Positions 10,267-20,770 of a stretch of 64,000 nucleotides of DNA are shown here, one piece after another; within the stretch, counting starts at the first letter, position 1; each line of letters begins with the position of its first letter. The stretch spans positions 48,539,001 through 48,603,000 of the forward strand of contig JAYKKI010000004.1 in assembly GCA_039881145.1 (NCBI GenBank), in the 5' to 3' direction. The stretch comes from Druceiella hillmani (taxonomy: Eukaryota > Arthropoda > Insecta > Lepidoptera > Hepialidae). The notes beneath the pieces were generated by a model, which was given only the letters and a program-made list of their open reading frames with translations, did not search any database and was not told the origin of the DNA. The position numbers and the translations under genes are program-made.

Positions 10267-11544
10267 ATTTGTATCATCATATTTCTTTTTATTATCACGA
10301 TTAATATCATCCATGAACGTTTAATTTATTTTGAATATATAAAGGCTTCTTAATATTTTTTAAAACAAATATGTGAAGATATGTGATGAAAATATAAACA
10401 TATTTATGATACATTAATTTAATAACAGTCGAATAGATTCTTATTTTCCCTAAATTCACCACATCTGAGGATTTTATATCACAAATGGAAAGAAAATGCC
10501 TGCTCAAATTCCATTGATTGAGTACTCATCTGATTTAACTTTGCAATTAGTATAATACTTATCAAACATGCTGATTAATTAGTATGAAACTTTTCTTTCA
10601 GTTCTGTTATGAACCAAAAATCTAATTCCTCTCTAATATTGCAAGCATTGTTTGTTTCATTTCGATATTTAAGTTGCTTTCTAAATTAATTGCTAATGGA
10701 AGGTCATGAATATTTTTTAGTTAAATTTTATTGATTCAACTTTTTTTATGAAATAATTGTCTGAATGTATGTTTATCAATGCACATGCTGCGCGTCCCGA
10801 CTGTGCCGAAACAAATAGGAACCGTGACTTTTTTACTATTTTATTTTAAACATGGCACCTTTTAAAATTCCTCTACAAACATTTTTTAATATTAATAATA
10901 AAAATATCCGAGCACGTGGATCATCACATAAACGTCTCGCTTGCTTATTTATAAGACACAGAATCCTAAAAGTGATTAAACCATGTTATACTTAATAATT
11001 ATTGCTGTTAATTTATTAACGATATTCTTAACGATTTAGGTGTTTATATATTTATTATAAAATTACATTAAAAAAACAATACGAATTAACAAGCCATACA
11101 CTGAAATGTTTGTTATTTGTTATCTTGCACAATGGTCGAAAATATTGTTTCGATAACGGTTCGGTTTTTTTTACTGGACTATACTAATATGCTCAGACTT
11201 TGCAACAGAAAACCTGTAAAAATTAGCAATGTATGTTGTAAAACTTTTTTCTTATATTCATGTTATACTTTATACATTGCTTTAATACAATTATAATTCC
11301 ATCACTAGAAGCTATAATACATTTAATATTAGTCGAATAATATTATAAGCTGTTTTTGTGCCAAAGTAGTTGGAGTGCTTCCCATTTGACTCTGCGCCGC
11401 AAAGATATGAACACCACGTGAAAACAAGGGGAAAACATAGACACCCTGTAAATATAGTGTAGGAGAAGAATTCTTGTAATTGAGTTACATATTGATTCAT
11501 CCAAACTTGATATCAGAGAGGGTTTGTCTAATATTTAACAAACT
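10267..11544. other. AT-rich non-coding, nothing recognised
   Basis: No feature supported. A short GC-richer patch lies near 10785-10830. Confidence 0.6.
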
Positions 11545-11790
11545 CGAATAATAAAATTCTTTGGACACATGTCGCCGGTTGGCCATTATATTATTGAACG
11601 CCAGGTGGTATAGGCCAAAGTGAAAAATACCAGACTATGTGCAAGAAAGAATATATCAAGTCAAGATAGTCATAGACACTTTTCTACGTGAATGCATCAG
11701 GACAAGGATTGCCAGGAAGGAATGGTGACCCGTCACTCGTCTGTAAAACACTTAACACGATGACCACGATCGATCTGCTATGAATGTAAC
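11545..11790 (+). mobile_element. Decayed C-terminus of a non-LTR retrotransposon ORF2
   Basis: The frame from 11549 reads IIKFFGHMSPVGHYIIERQV, then a stop, then AKVKNTRL. After a frame change DTFLRECIRT and later RKEW and TRHSS can be read. A hydrophobic F-F/G-H block, then E-R-Q-V-V..K-V, then 'ECIR..A..R..W' in this order is the arrangement seen at the C-terminal end of insect non-LTR endonuclease/reverse-transcriptase proteins (family knowledge). At least three in-frame stops and one frameshift mark it as dead. It does not belong to the family of the 5.7 kb and 32.3 kb copies. Confidence 0.5.
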
Positions 11791-12289
11791 AAATAAGAAA
11801 AATCGTAATTCTTTCTCCTTTGATTTTTTATCCTTTGAGTCATCTAATTAAGATTCGGCGGCTTCTTTAATTTTTTTTTTAATTTATAATAATATTATTT
11901 ATCTCTTTTATCGGCTAATTCAAGAGTGGTATTTTTAGAAGGAATAATTTATATTCATTTCGGTTATTTTAATTATTAAGTTTTTAATTTTAACATTACA
12001 TTCCACAATATTAATAAATTTATAAGTATAGGATAAGTATAGAACATAATTCTCACGCGTGTACTCTACCTTTGCATTAACATTAATTGCAAAATTTAAA
12101 ATAAATCATAAATCATAAGCACTAAAAATCCTTTACAGGCAAATGGATAGTTAAACTAAAATGTTTCCCAATACCTAGAACCAAAAACTCTTTAATAAAC
12201 ATTTCAAACATCCAGATATTGCAAAAGAGTTTTCAACCAATACAAAACGATAAACTTTTAAACACACAACTCGTCCATTGTTTAAATTG
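11791..12289. other. AT-rich non-coding, nothing recognised
   Basis: No feature supported. Confidence 0.6.
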
Positions 12290-12490
12290 TCTGCCAGTAA
12301 AATTCGCAATACGAACGTTTGAATTTCCATCAGAAAGTGGAAAGTTAAATCGTGGTCGCGCAGAGCAGAGTCAATAGCGTTAGAATAAATTAAAATGGTA
12401 ATAACGGTAAACGCAAAACTTCACCGGAACTAATCTCGGACGCACCGTGACGGGATGAATTTTCCGAAAGCTTTTCCAGAATTGTAAATT
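12290..12490. promoter_or_regulatory. GC-richer island, candidate conserved non-coding element
   Basis: Complex sequence with CpGs (GTGGTCGCGCAGAGCAGAG near 12352, GGACGCACCGTGACGG near 12438) and AATTAAAATGGTAATAACGG-type homeodomain words. No reading frame or splice sites. Regulatory role is inferred from composition only. Confidence 0.25.
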
Positions 12491-12850
12491 ACCTTTTGTA
12501 CTCTCAAATCTGTTCTGCTTTACATAACATCGTATAACTATTAGAAAATAAAATGTTATGAATGTAAACTGCTTTTACGTTAAAGGTTATATTAAAATTA
12601 AAATATACTATAAATTCAAGCTTTTCATACTGATTAAAATTCCATCAGAACAAGATCACAAAATGTATCGTTTTATCAAAGCGCTTTATGCTTGATAAAA
12701 ACTTTTTAATACTAGCTGTTTTATAATATCGGCCAAATTATGTGCATGTGGTATTCAAAAGAATCATCGATTGGCTGTAAGAGATTGCTCTCGTAGCGGT
12801 AAGTCCGCCATATGCATCAATTAAATACATTGTGTATACGTGTAAGTTTA

Positions 12851-12852
<2 letters not shown>
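12491..12852. other. AT-rich non-coding, nothing recognised
   Basis: No feature supported. Confidence 0.6.
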
Positions 12853-12905
<53 letters not shown>

Positions 12906-12909
12906 GTAT

Positions 12910-12955
<46 letters not shown>

Positions 12956-12960
12956 ACACA

Positions 12961-12993
<33 letters not shown>

Positions 12994-13012
12994 GTAAATA
13001 TACATATATAAA
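12853..13012. repeat. (TA)n array interrupted by GTATACACA blocks
   Basis: About 160 bp of alternating TA with TACATATATATATGTATAC-type interruptions at 12891-12915 and 12951-12960. All frames over it (IYIYIYIY) are artefacts. Confidence 0.95.
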
Positions 13013-13157
13013 TGGTTTAAGTTGTAAGTGTCAATTAGAGGCGAGCGCACGTTAGAATGTGGTAAAAAAGTGACAAACAATTCAAGTGGTAACTGGATAT
13101 AGAAATGACGCCTGGCAAGGTATTAAACAAAATTTAATATCAATCATTAGGCAAATG

Positions 13158-13226
13158 TTAACACAAGACCAACCTTACCATAAAATAGCTCAATTTTATG
13201 GTAAGGTCCTTATTCTTAACACAAGA
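13158..13226. repeat. 15-bp perfect hairpin between 11-bp direct repeats
   Basis: ACCTTACCATAAAAT (13172-13186) and its exact reverse complement (13193-13207) flank a 6-nt loop AGCTCA. The 11-mer TTAACACAAGA stands on both sides (13158-13168 and 13216-13226). A hairpin framed by direct repeats looks like a very small insertion with a target-site duplication, or a template-switch product. Confidence 0.7.
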
Positions 13227-14471
13227 AGAATAAATAATTTCATAAAATGAAAACGGCGAATATTCAACATTTTCCCAATAATACGATTGTACAGTAATCA
13301 GATAAAAATGTGTGATACAGAAAATTTCAGAAGAAAACTCCATCAAAGATACATGGACAACAAGTTATAGATATCCACATTAGATAGACAGATAAACGGA
13401 AATAAGTGACACTTAAAAAAAACACACACACAAAATAGGAAGTTCAGTGATCCTAATTCTCCTAAATATTATCAAATTTTTTATACTTGTGTATTTTAAT
13501 TTATTAAATAGATGTTCGTTTCCCTATATCATAAATATTTTCATTTTTATTCGACTTTTGTCACATTATACCATTTTTGTAAATTGTGTCAATGTATAGA
13601 CCTTAACTTAAAATAAAACGTGGAAACTTGTCTTGCGATGGGAAATTTAATTATCTAATGTTCGCAATTCTTAAAAGTTAAAGTTTTTTTTTAATTTACC
13701 CCTATACTGTTAATGTACCTACTACCATCCCTCATATTTAATATAAATTTCTATCGTTGCCTAAATAATAAAAGAACGGAAAATTCATCAAATCGGAATA
13801 TAATATTTGTTTAAGGGTAAAAGAATTATTATCATATTAAAATGAGAAAATACCGACAAAGGTTACTTCACAATATAAAAAGTTATAATAACGATTGGGA
13901 TAATTGACAAAAAAAAATAAGTAAACGGGTCTAAACTTGAAACTCTCCCAGAGGAGGATTTATATTGGTGCTGCTCATTTTAATGAAAAAATACTTGAAA
14001 AGTAAATATACGTCTTTAACGGTAACCAAGTCTGCATAAATACTATTTCAGGGGCAGTTACATACTTATAAATTTAAATGTACATTTATTATTTTACGAA
14101 TTAAAATTAGAATTTATGGCTACTTCTTGATCAAGATTAAAATTTTGACCCCACTAAACTACAACGCTCATAATATATACACTATATGACGTAAATTGTA
14201 TGTCTAATTTGTGATTGAGGGCTTTTCCTGACCTGGTACCTTCTGTCCCAAATCCTAAGAAATAGAGACCATATTGACTAGTTATGAATACGAAATAACG
14301 CTCTGCCGCTATAGCCTATCTCAGTAATAAATAACATCAACATATAAGTAAACTTAAAGAACGTTATGTACATATATAAAGACGACACAACGAACATTAA
14401 ATAAATAGAATTTTCTGCACGAGATGCATTTTTCAACTTTACGCTGTACTGTAAAACGAGCAACTAACATT
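13227..14471. other. AT-rich non-coding, nothing recognised
   Basis: No feature supported. The short minus frames here are chance. Confidence 0.6.
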
Positions 14472-14474
14472 TAG

Positions 14475-14600
14475 AGAGCTGGCATGGCCATTACGGAGAA
14501 TGAGATGGACAAACAGTACGGGCAGGTCGCGTTAAAAGTGCTCTTGGAGCGTAATGAGACAGTCGACCGCCGTCCAGTTATTTGTCTTTATGCTCGAAAG
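14475..14600 (+). CDS. Candidate coding exon, unknown gene, partial
   Basis: From an in-frame TAG at 14472 the frame reads RAG then MAITENEMDKQYGQ.. and ends DRRPVICLYARK at 14600, immediately followed by the donor GTAGGT. The ATG at 14484 has G at -3 and +4. The 39 codons use G or C in the third position much more than the AT-rich flanks would give, and the residue mix is balanced and protein-like. If the intron is not removed the frame stops after V-G-M-L. An acceptor could be the ATTTAG at 14469-14474 but its polypyrimidine tract is poor, so a first coding exon is as likely. I do not recognise the protein. A 39-codon open run in GC-richer DNA is not rare by chance, hence modest confidence. 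Confidence 0.3.
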
Positions 14601-14859
14601 GTAGGTATGCTGTGAAAATACTAACAGTCTTTAGAATGAGTTGTTAAAGATGTGCTATACTGTATTTTCTTTTACTTGCTTTCTTTTTGTAGGCTTTGTT
14701 TATAGCTAAATTTTAAGATTAGTATGTTGGCACAGTTTGAAAACCTATGTATATATGATAAAATGGTAACGAAGTCGTACCCGTATGTGTATTGCGCAAA
14801 AATCACACAAGTGAATTTTTACAACCTAATGAAACTGCATTTTAAACCTTACAAACATA
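14601..14859. other. AT-rich non-coding, nothing recognised
   Basis: Would be the 5' part of an intron if the preceding exon candidate is real. Confidence 0.5.
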
Positions 14860-15102
14860 CATGTTGACCAACAACATGAAACATACATGTTGACCAACAA
14901 CATGAATCACATGTTGTCCAACAACATGAATCACATGTTGTCCAACAACATGAAACATACATGTTGACCAACAACATGAATCACATGTTGTCCAACAACA
15001 TGAAACATACATGTTGACCAACAACATGAATCACATGTTGTCCAACAACATGAAACATACATGTTGACCAACAACATGAATCACATGTTGACCAACAACA
15101 TG
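14860..15102. repeat. Minisatellite of ten palindromic 24/26-bp units
   Basis: CATGTTG starts at 14860, 14886, 14910, 14934, 14960, 14984, 15010, 15034, 15060 and 15084, so spacings are 26, 24, 24, 26, 24, 26, 24, 26, 24. Each unit is CATGTTG-(A/T)CCAA-CAACATG, a 7-bp perfect inverted repeat with a 5-nt centre, followed by AAACATA (26-bp form) or AATCA (24-bp form). From 14934 on the two forms alternate strictly as a 50-bp dimer. The 61-codon minus frame over the array is just the repeat. Confidence 0.95.
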
Positions 15103-15531
15103 AAAACCAATTTAGCGACATTTCTTTCTTTTATAATGATGGTATTTATCGTATTGCTAACATATTTTTTTTTTATTTAATAACCCATTTGTAATTTTCT
15201 GTTAGTAATTGTAGAATCACTCCACTTGTAAATGTCAGTGGCATTCACCTAGTGTCAATGTTCCTTACATTATAGACAGTATATACACAAATATACAACA
15301 GACAAATAATTTAATATTATAGACAAATAATTATAGACAGCAGAATTAATTATAAATTTATCTTACCCTTGGAAAATTTTCGCACTTCCCAATTTTAACG
15401 TAAATATTTTTCCACGTCATTTATGTCGATACATGGAAATATCTTTATTCCCCACCCCTTTCAATAACATCTGCAATCGGGATTATTTAAACTATAGCCA
15501 CCGAAAGCATAAAATCCATACATATAATCAA
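15103..15531. other. AT-rich non-coding, nothing recognised
   Basis: No feature supported. Confidence 0.6.
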
Positions 15532-15708
15532 ATTGTAATAGAATTGTGAATTCTGTTCATTGAAAATATTTAAAAAGCGTATAGAATGACAATGAAAGCC
15601 AGAAAAACTTTTTTAGAATTTTTGTCTGTCTGTATGTTAATTTGAGCGAGTATCACGCAAAATTTACTGGATGGATTTTGATGAAATTTAGTCTAATATT
15701 ATCTTTAT
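15532..15708 (+). repeat. Dispersed lepidopteran repeat, family A, copy 1
   Basis: Order of landmarks: GTGAATTCTGTTCATTGAAA, GAATGACAATGAAAGCCAG, TTTGTCTGTCTGTATGTTAA, CACGCAAAATTTACTGGATG, TTTTGATGAAATTT. The same order appears at 26208-26435 and 48048-48335 (plus) and 19145-19385 (minus). Non-coding. The 14-mer ATTTAGTCTAATAT at its end (15686-15699) is answered by its exact reverse complement at 15779-15792, inside the adjoining (TA)n array. Confidence 0.75.
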
Positions 15709-15792
15709 GTATGTGTGTATATGTATATATATATGTATATATATATATATATATATATACACATAAATATATCATTATATATTAGACTAAAT

Positions 15793-15859
<67 letters not shown>

Positions 15860-15870
15860 ACACATATATA
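15709..15870. repeat. (TA)n array inside and beside an inverted repeat
   Basis: About 160 bp of TA with TATGTA and TACACA interruptions. Its left half lies between the two arms of the 14-bp inverted repeat noted for the adjoining family A copy. Confidence 0.95.
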
Positions 15871-16079
15871 AAGTCATAAATAAATATTGATGCAAATATA
15901 TCATTTTTAATAAAATAAATAATGATTATCCTTTGGTTATCATCGATGGGTGCTTAAAATATATTACTGTAAAACCATGACATGTAATAAGTAGTTGTTA
16001 ATAAATAGAAAATTAGTCAAGTGCAAGCTACACTTGAACAATCAGTATTCCATACCATGAGCCCTCCACTTAATTATTA

Positions 16080-16200
16080 ACAGTAATGCGGTCCTCCGAC
16101 TTTGTGCTTAAAAGGGCCCATCAGTCACGCTACACGCCGCCGACCGCCGCATCACATTGCGTATACGCGGAGCCGAGTAGGGAGCGTTCTGATTGAACCA
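16080..16200. promoter_or_regulatory. GC-rich island, candidate regulatory element
   Basis: About 120 bp, among the most CpG-rich of the window (ACGCCGCCGACCGCCGCATC near 16133) and including the palindrome GCGTATACGC. No frame, splice site or repeat similarity seen. Confidence 0.3.
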
Positions 16201-16568
16201 AATAGAACATTTTGGAAAAATCGTAAGGAAAGAGTTACTCTTTACATAGTAAAAAATATTTTTCCGCTAAAAAAATAGTACAGCAGTTATAAGGAAGTAA
16301 ACAATTAAATTTTTTACAAAAACGAATCGCGGTGGAATTTTTCTCAATTTGATAATTTTCTTTCAATCTTTGCCTATTCATGAATTATTTCACATATTTT
16401 TCTAAGCGATCCTTCTGATAAAAAGGATAGTTACAATTATTAAGCGTTTTTCCTGAAAAATGTTTCAAAAAGATGAATAAATAAAATATACGATATGGAA
16501 ATAATTCATGCTTCGATTAGCTTTCATTTTATCCCGATAATCTTGAAATATTTTTTTAATTTTCTTCT

Positions 16569-16619
16569 CGGTTATTTTCCTATTTACCCTCTTTTAGAGG
16601 GTAAATAGGAAAATAACCG
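16569..16619. repeat. Perfect 23-bp hairpin, 5-nt loop
   Basis: 16569-16591 (starting CGGTTATTTTCC) is exactly complementary to 16597-16619 around the loop TTTTA. Pairing continues imperfectly for a few bases outside. No repeat family or coding context is visible. Confidence 0.9.
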
Positions 16620-16824
16620 GAAAAGCGATAAAGCTAAATTCACCTTTTCGTACTTCGAGTCTATAATTGGGCAACCACACTATCTCTTTGCCAAATTTTA
16701 AATAAAGACTTGTTTAGACTTGCACAAATAAACGTAAAATACAAGTCTAGAAATTAGCGCAAAAATCTTCAAATACACGTTACTGTTTACTTGTGCAAAT
16801 TTAAACTTGCGCAAGTACATCGTC

Positions 16825-16915
16825 ACGTGTCTGGCTACCATAACAGACGGACGGACGAACGGACACCTATGTGATTCCATAAGTGTTCCGTTTTGGCAAT
16901 TTTGCCATATTATTA
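16825..16915 (-). repeat. Fragment of family C repeat
   Basis: On the minus strand: TGGCAAAATTGCCAAAACGG then AACACTTATGGAATCACATA, GTCCGTTCGTCCGTCCGTCT and GTTATGGTAGCCAGACACG. This is the 5' portion of family C, with the name-giving 'GGCAAAA..GGAAC' and the GTCCGT run. Confidence 0.65.
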
Positions 16916-17874
16916 ACTACTTTTACTAAGTGCATCTGTTTCACAGTTGACAAAAAAATTGAACAAGTGAAATTATTTTCTATCATTTTGTTTACTGCTC
17001 ATTGCTATAATTTTTGTTAAAATATTTAGTCGGCACTAATATCGCCTCTTCATGTATAATCCTTGTAGTCAATGGTGGAAGATTACTTTTCTCCTCGGTG
17101 ACATCAAGAGTTTCTTTAGCTATTTGTCCAGATTTCTCATTAAGAAACATTTCAATAATCATCCACGCGGTTCCACCATCTCAGCTTTAATTCAACAATT
17201 TTGAAAATAATAAGTCCTTTTACGAACCTAAACAAGACATAGATCCAAAATTTCATTTTATTAAATATTGCAATTGGTTAAGAAAAGTGATCTTATTTAA
17301 AAAAAATGTAAATAATGTACATTAATAACAAAACTACTTACGATTATCATTAAAAAGTATTAAAAAGAGATCTGGTTATTTATATTTTTTTTGCCAGAAT
17401 AAAAAGTGGGACTGGCGTATCATGATTTATATTTTAATATAATTATCGTAGACTATAATAGGCTAATAAATTTCACATAAATCAACGATTAATGCATATA
17501 CCATAATAGGTATGATACACTATATTGGAACATTAGCCGTAACAGTTTTAGAAAATGGCCCATTTCCATACACGTACAGCTATAATTTTTTTAATGTGCG
17601 ATTTATTATTAATATCCATATTTTTTCAAAATGTTTGTGCATAGTGTCCTCTAATTGTACAGTTACATTTACAAAACAACAAATATGTAAATTAAATTTT
17701 TGAAAGCTGGACAAGAAAAATGTGGTAAATAAGAAATCGATGTTCCTCTCCAAAAATGTCGACCGAATCTTGATGAAAGCAAATGCATTATTTATTTATA
17801 ATATATTACAGACTACGTCTATATTAAACAGTCTGTAGTCATTAAAATTATTGTAAAAAGAAATGTAATTGTTT
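16916..17874. other. AT-rich non-coding, nothing recognised
   Basis: No feature supported. GACTAC/GTAGTC forms a weak hairpin near 17811-17840. Confidence 0.6.
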
Positions 17875-18192
17875 CAGATTTGGTCATCCGTAATAAAATT
17901 ATTATGAATATTAGTTACAGTCAACCAAGAGAGTGGTAAACATTGACGATCGAAAGTCTAATTGGGCTTAACAATTGATTATGATTCGGTCATACGTAAT
18001 AAAATTATGATGAATATTAGTTACATTCAACCAACAGAGTGGTAAACATTGACGATCGAAAGTCTAATTGGTCTTAACGGTTGATTCAGTTTCAGTCATC
18101 CGTAATAAAATTATATTGAATATTAGTTACATTCAACCAAGAGAGTGGTAAATATTGACGGTTGAAAATCTAATTGGGCTTAACAATTGATG
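17875..18192 (+). repeat. 106-bp tandem repeat, three copies
   Basis: (G/A)GTCAT(C/A)CGTAATAAAATTA starts at 17882, 17988 and 18094, an exact 106-bp period. Each unit continues with GAATATTAGTTACA, GAGTGGTAAACATTGACG and GTCTAATTGGGCTTAAC. The copies are close to identical, so the array is young compared with the 120-bp array at 5 kb. Confidence 0.9.
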
Positions 18193-19080
18193 TGACCTTT
18201 TTCCACACAGTGAGAACCTTACTCCCATATCATATCGCAAACAGAATGGTTGAGACAAAATTTATGTATACATCACACCTAGAATGCGTTACATATAAAC
18301 CGTAGTAAGTTGTATATAACTAAAATCATAACTTTGTTAGCCGTTTTTAATGCTATTTTTAATAATACTTTATTCGTACAATAAAGAAACGGCCACTATA
18401 TTTTATATTAATCATCTGTTTTTTTATATTTACCCTTAACTTATTAAAAGTATTCACAACGGTTTAGTTATTACCTCTGCGGCTTTAACCGAATAGAAGA
18501 CTGTACGTTTAATCGAGTAACGTAAAAGTTACTGTAACTAACAATCCGTTATAATTAGCGATAATAAACGCTTTTTATGATATATTTACAGAATTTTTAT
18601 AATATATTTTTATCTCTCAAATGTTATTTTGATGTAACTGTTTGCTTTAAGTTACTTAGTAGAAAATATATTTCTGTGATCGAATTTTGCTGTAGAAAAC
18701 AGGTCAAAACAGAATGTAATAATTAACATTGTGTGATGAACTGCTTTTCAGATTTTCGTTTCATCTAAACTATATTCATATGCTTTTTTAACGTAGCTAT
18801 CCCATAAAAGTTTAAAAGTTTAACTCAAAAATATATTCAGCATACTTCGACTATTTTCATTTAAATTGTTATTGCTTAATGGATATGCATGCCACTTCGT
18901 TTGCGTGAAATTTTCAAAAAGAAAATTTATTAGGAATAATGAACATTATCATTGCCCTGTTTTTTCTTGTTTTTTTTTAAATATTTTTGAGTATAAAGTT
19001 AAATAATATATGGCGTTGGCAGCACCAATCTTGAAATATTTACCAAGTCAAGGTTTTTTCCTTTTTTGGAATATCCCCTT
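18193..19080. other. AT-rich non-coding, nothing recognised
   Basis: No feature supported; a slightly CpG-richer patch at 18475-18560. Confidence 0.6.
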
Positions 19081-19385
19081 AAAAAGTTCCCTATATATTA
19101 TCCGAGGGTATACACTTTATCTTCGAGCGTATAAACTTTATACCCTCATAATTTGTTATGGTAATAGTTTATACTATAAACTATTGTCATAGCAAATTTC
19201 ATCAAACTCCGTTTAGGAGATTTCGCGTCATTGACAAACAAATTAATGAAGAGACAGACAAAAATTTTAAAGCAGGTTTTCTGGCTTCTATTATCATTCT
19301 GTATGCTAAACCACTAATAGATTTAAAAATGTTTTCTATGTACAGAATTCACTCTGTTACAGTTTTATTATATGTATAGATTACC
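19081..19385 (-). repeat. Family A repeat, minus copy, with palindromic edge
   Basis: Read on the minus strand: ACTGTAACAGAGTGAATTCT, CAGAATGATAATAGAAGCCA, TTTTTGTCTGTCTC, GACGCGAAATCTCCTAAACG, TTTGATGAAATTTGC. At the end of that homology, 19151-19173 and 19175-19197 form a 23-bp hairpin with a 1-nt centre and three G.T pairs. This edge again coincides with the point after 'GATGAAATTT'. GAGGGTATA/TATACCCTC is a second, spaced inverted repeat at 19104-19147. Confidence 0.7.
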
Positions 19386-19744
19386 CATATTCTAAAAAGA
19401 TAGTACCAAATTTCCCATTGAAGACTACAAACTATACAATGGTGAAAGTGGTTTAGGTTCAAGTTAGACACGTTTTATGCGCATTAGATCTTTAAAAAAA
19501 ACCAACAAAACTTTCATCATTATAAAATTAGTATGATGATTGACGCAAAAATTATGACAATAATGTAAAACGAAAGATAGAAGTTGTGGATAGTTACCCC
19601 TGCTTTTAACATCGTACATCCAATTTCAAAACAATCATACTCAGTTTAGTATAGACACGCTTTACCAAACTTTGCACGATGCCTGGTCAAAGTTCGTAGA
19701 GGATTGACCCTTTCGTTTGAGAGAAATTTAATATTAATAAGCAA
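19386..19744. other. AT-rich non-coding, nothing recognised
   Basis: No feature supported. Confidence 0.6.
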
Positions 19745-19793
19745 CACCGTTTGGCATTAGCCGTAATTACAATGGGGCTAATGCCAAACAGTG
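19745..19793. repeat. 18-bp hairpin (one mismatch), 13-nt loop
   Basis: CACCGTTTGGCATTAGCC (19745-19762) pairs with GGCTAATGCCAAACAGTG (19776-19793), one C.A mismatch. Too short on its own for a typical insect miRNA precursor. Confidence 0.85.
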
Positions 19794-20439
19794 CCAGTTC
19801 CCAGCTTACCAGTTGTAGTTTTAAAATAAGGATATTTCAGTCATAAAAGAACTATTGTTAATATAAATTTTTTTAACAAGAAAAGTAACATTTAATGTAG
19901 GAATTTAAATAGTTCTCAATTAGAAAAAATGGTAAATGAATTTCAAACCTTCGTCCTTAGAATTCACAGGCAAAAATGCTAACATTATGATGGCATGATG
20001 ACAGCGGCTCGTGATAAAAAAAAAACATTACGTTTAATGAAACGTTACCAAACAATTTGAAGATGAATTATTAATTGTTGTAACGTTGCAAATATTTTAG
20101 ATACCCAATCAACTTAATTGATATTTTGTGGGGTTTTTCTTAATAATGAGTCAGATTTGAAGAAAATGGATTGATCCTCAGTTTTAAACAGATCTTGATT
20201 GCGAAAAGAAACTTCATCTAATGAATATATTGTACTCATCATATTCGCACTCATCAGTTTCGTTCACTATATTTCGAGACAATCCAAAAAATGTGGATAT
20301 AAGAAACAAAAATTAGGTTAGAAAAAAGTGAAAAATATTATACAAAAAAAGTGGCATAATATTATTATAATTTACAAATACAGACTACATTTTTATTATA
20401 ATTTACAAATCATATTTAACTAACAAACAACCCACGAAG
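19794..20439. other. AT-rich non-coding, nothing recognised
   Basis: Only a small direct repeat (TTATTATAATTTACAAAT near 20362 and 20392). Confidence 0.6.
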
Positions 20440-20770
20440 CTTTCAGAGATCATTCGTATCCGCAATCGCAGTACTGACCTAATCCCACTGTACGCCACAG
20501 CCGGGCCCCTACAACGAGCCCACACCGACAGCGAAAGCTCTGAGAGCGCCGCATATCCGCAAATAAGTCTCCAGAGAGAGCTTTATTCAAATTTACTCAG
20601 GCGCCATTTACAAAACTTGTAAAGCATTTCATGTCGGCCAGTTTATCGAGGCCCGTTTAGGCCCAACAAAGGCTGATTCGCTTTCGACAGCGTAATAATG
20701 TTGTTCTTGCAACTCGTTGTAACGGCTTGTTTATGTTTGCGCGTTGTCGGAATGTTGGGGGAGTACTGTG
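20440..20770. promoter_or_regulatory. GC-richer island, strong candidate conserved non-coding element
   Basis: A 330-bp block of complex, non-repetitive sequence with many CpGs (GCCGGGCCCCTACAACGAGC near 20500; GAGGCCCGTTTAGGCCCAAC near 20650). It includes Caudal/Hox-like TTTATTCAAAT and Sox/TCF-like AACAAAGG words. No good frame is open through it on either strand. Regulatory function is inferred from composition. Confidence 0.35.

Noticed and set aside
12853..13012. Replication origin or scaffold attachment from AT richness
   Set aside because: Simple TA repeats alone do not support either call.
12738..13080. Several 60-90-codon frames of I/Y repeats
   Set aside because: They are translations of the (TA)n array in different frames; the same applies at 36948-37196, 55818-56078 and 57154-57378.
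14842..15027. 61-codon minus-strand frame rich in C, W, H and V
   Set aside because: It is the palindromic minisatellite read through; the 50-bp period does not keep one frame.
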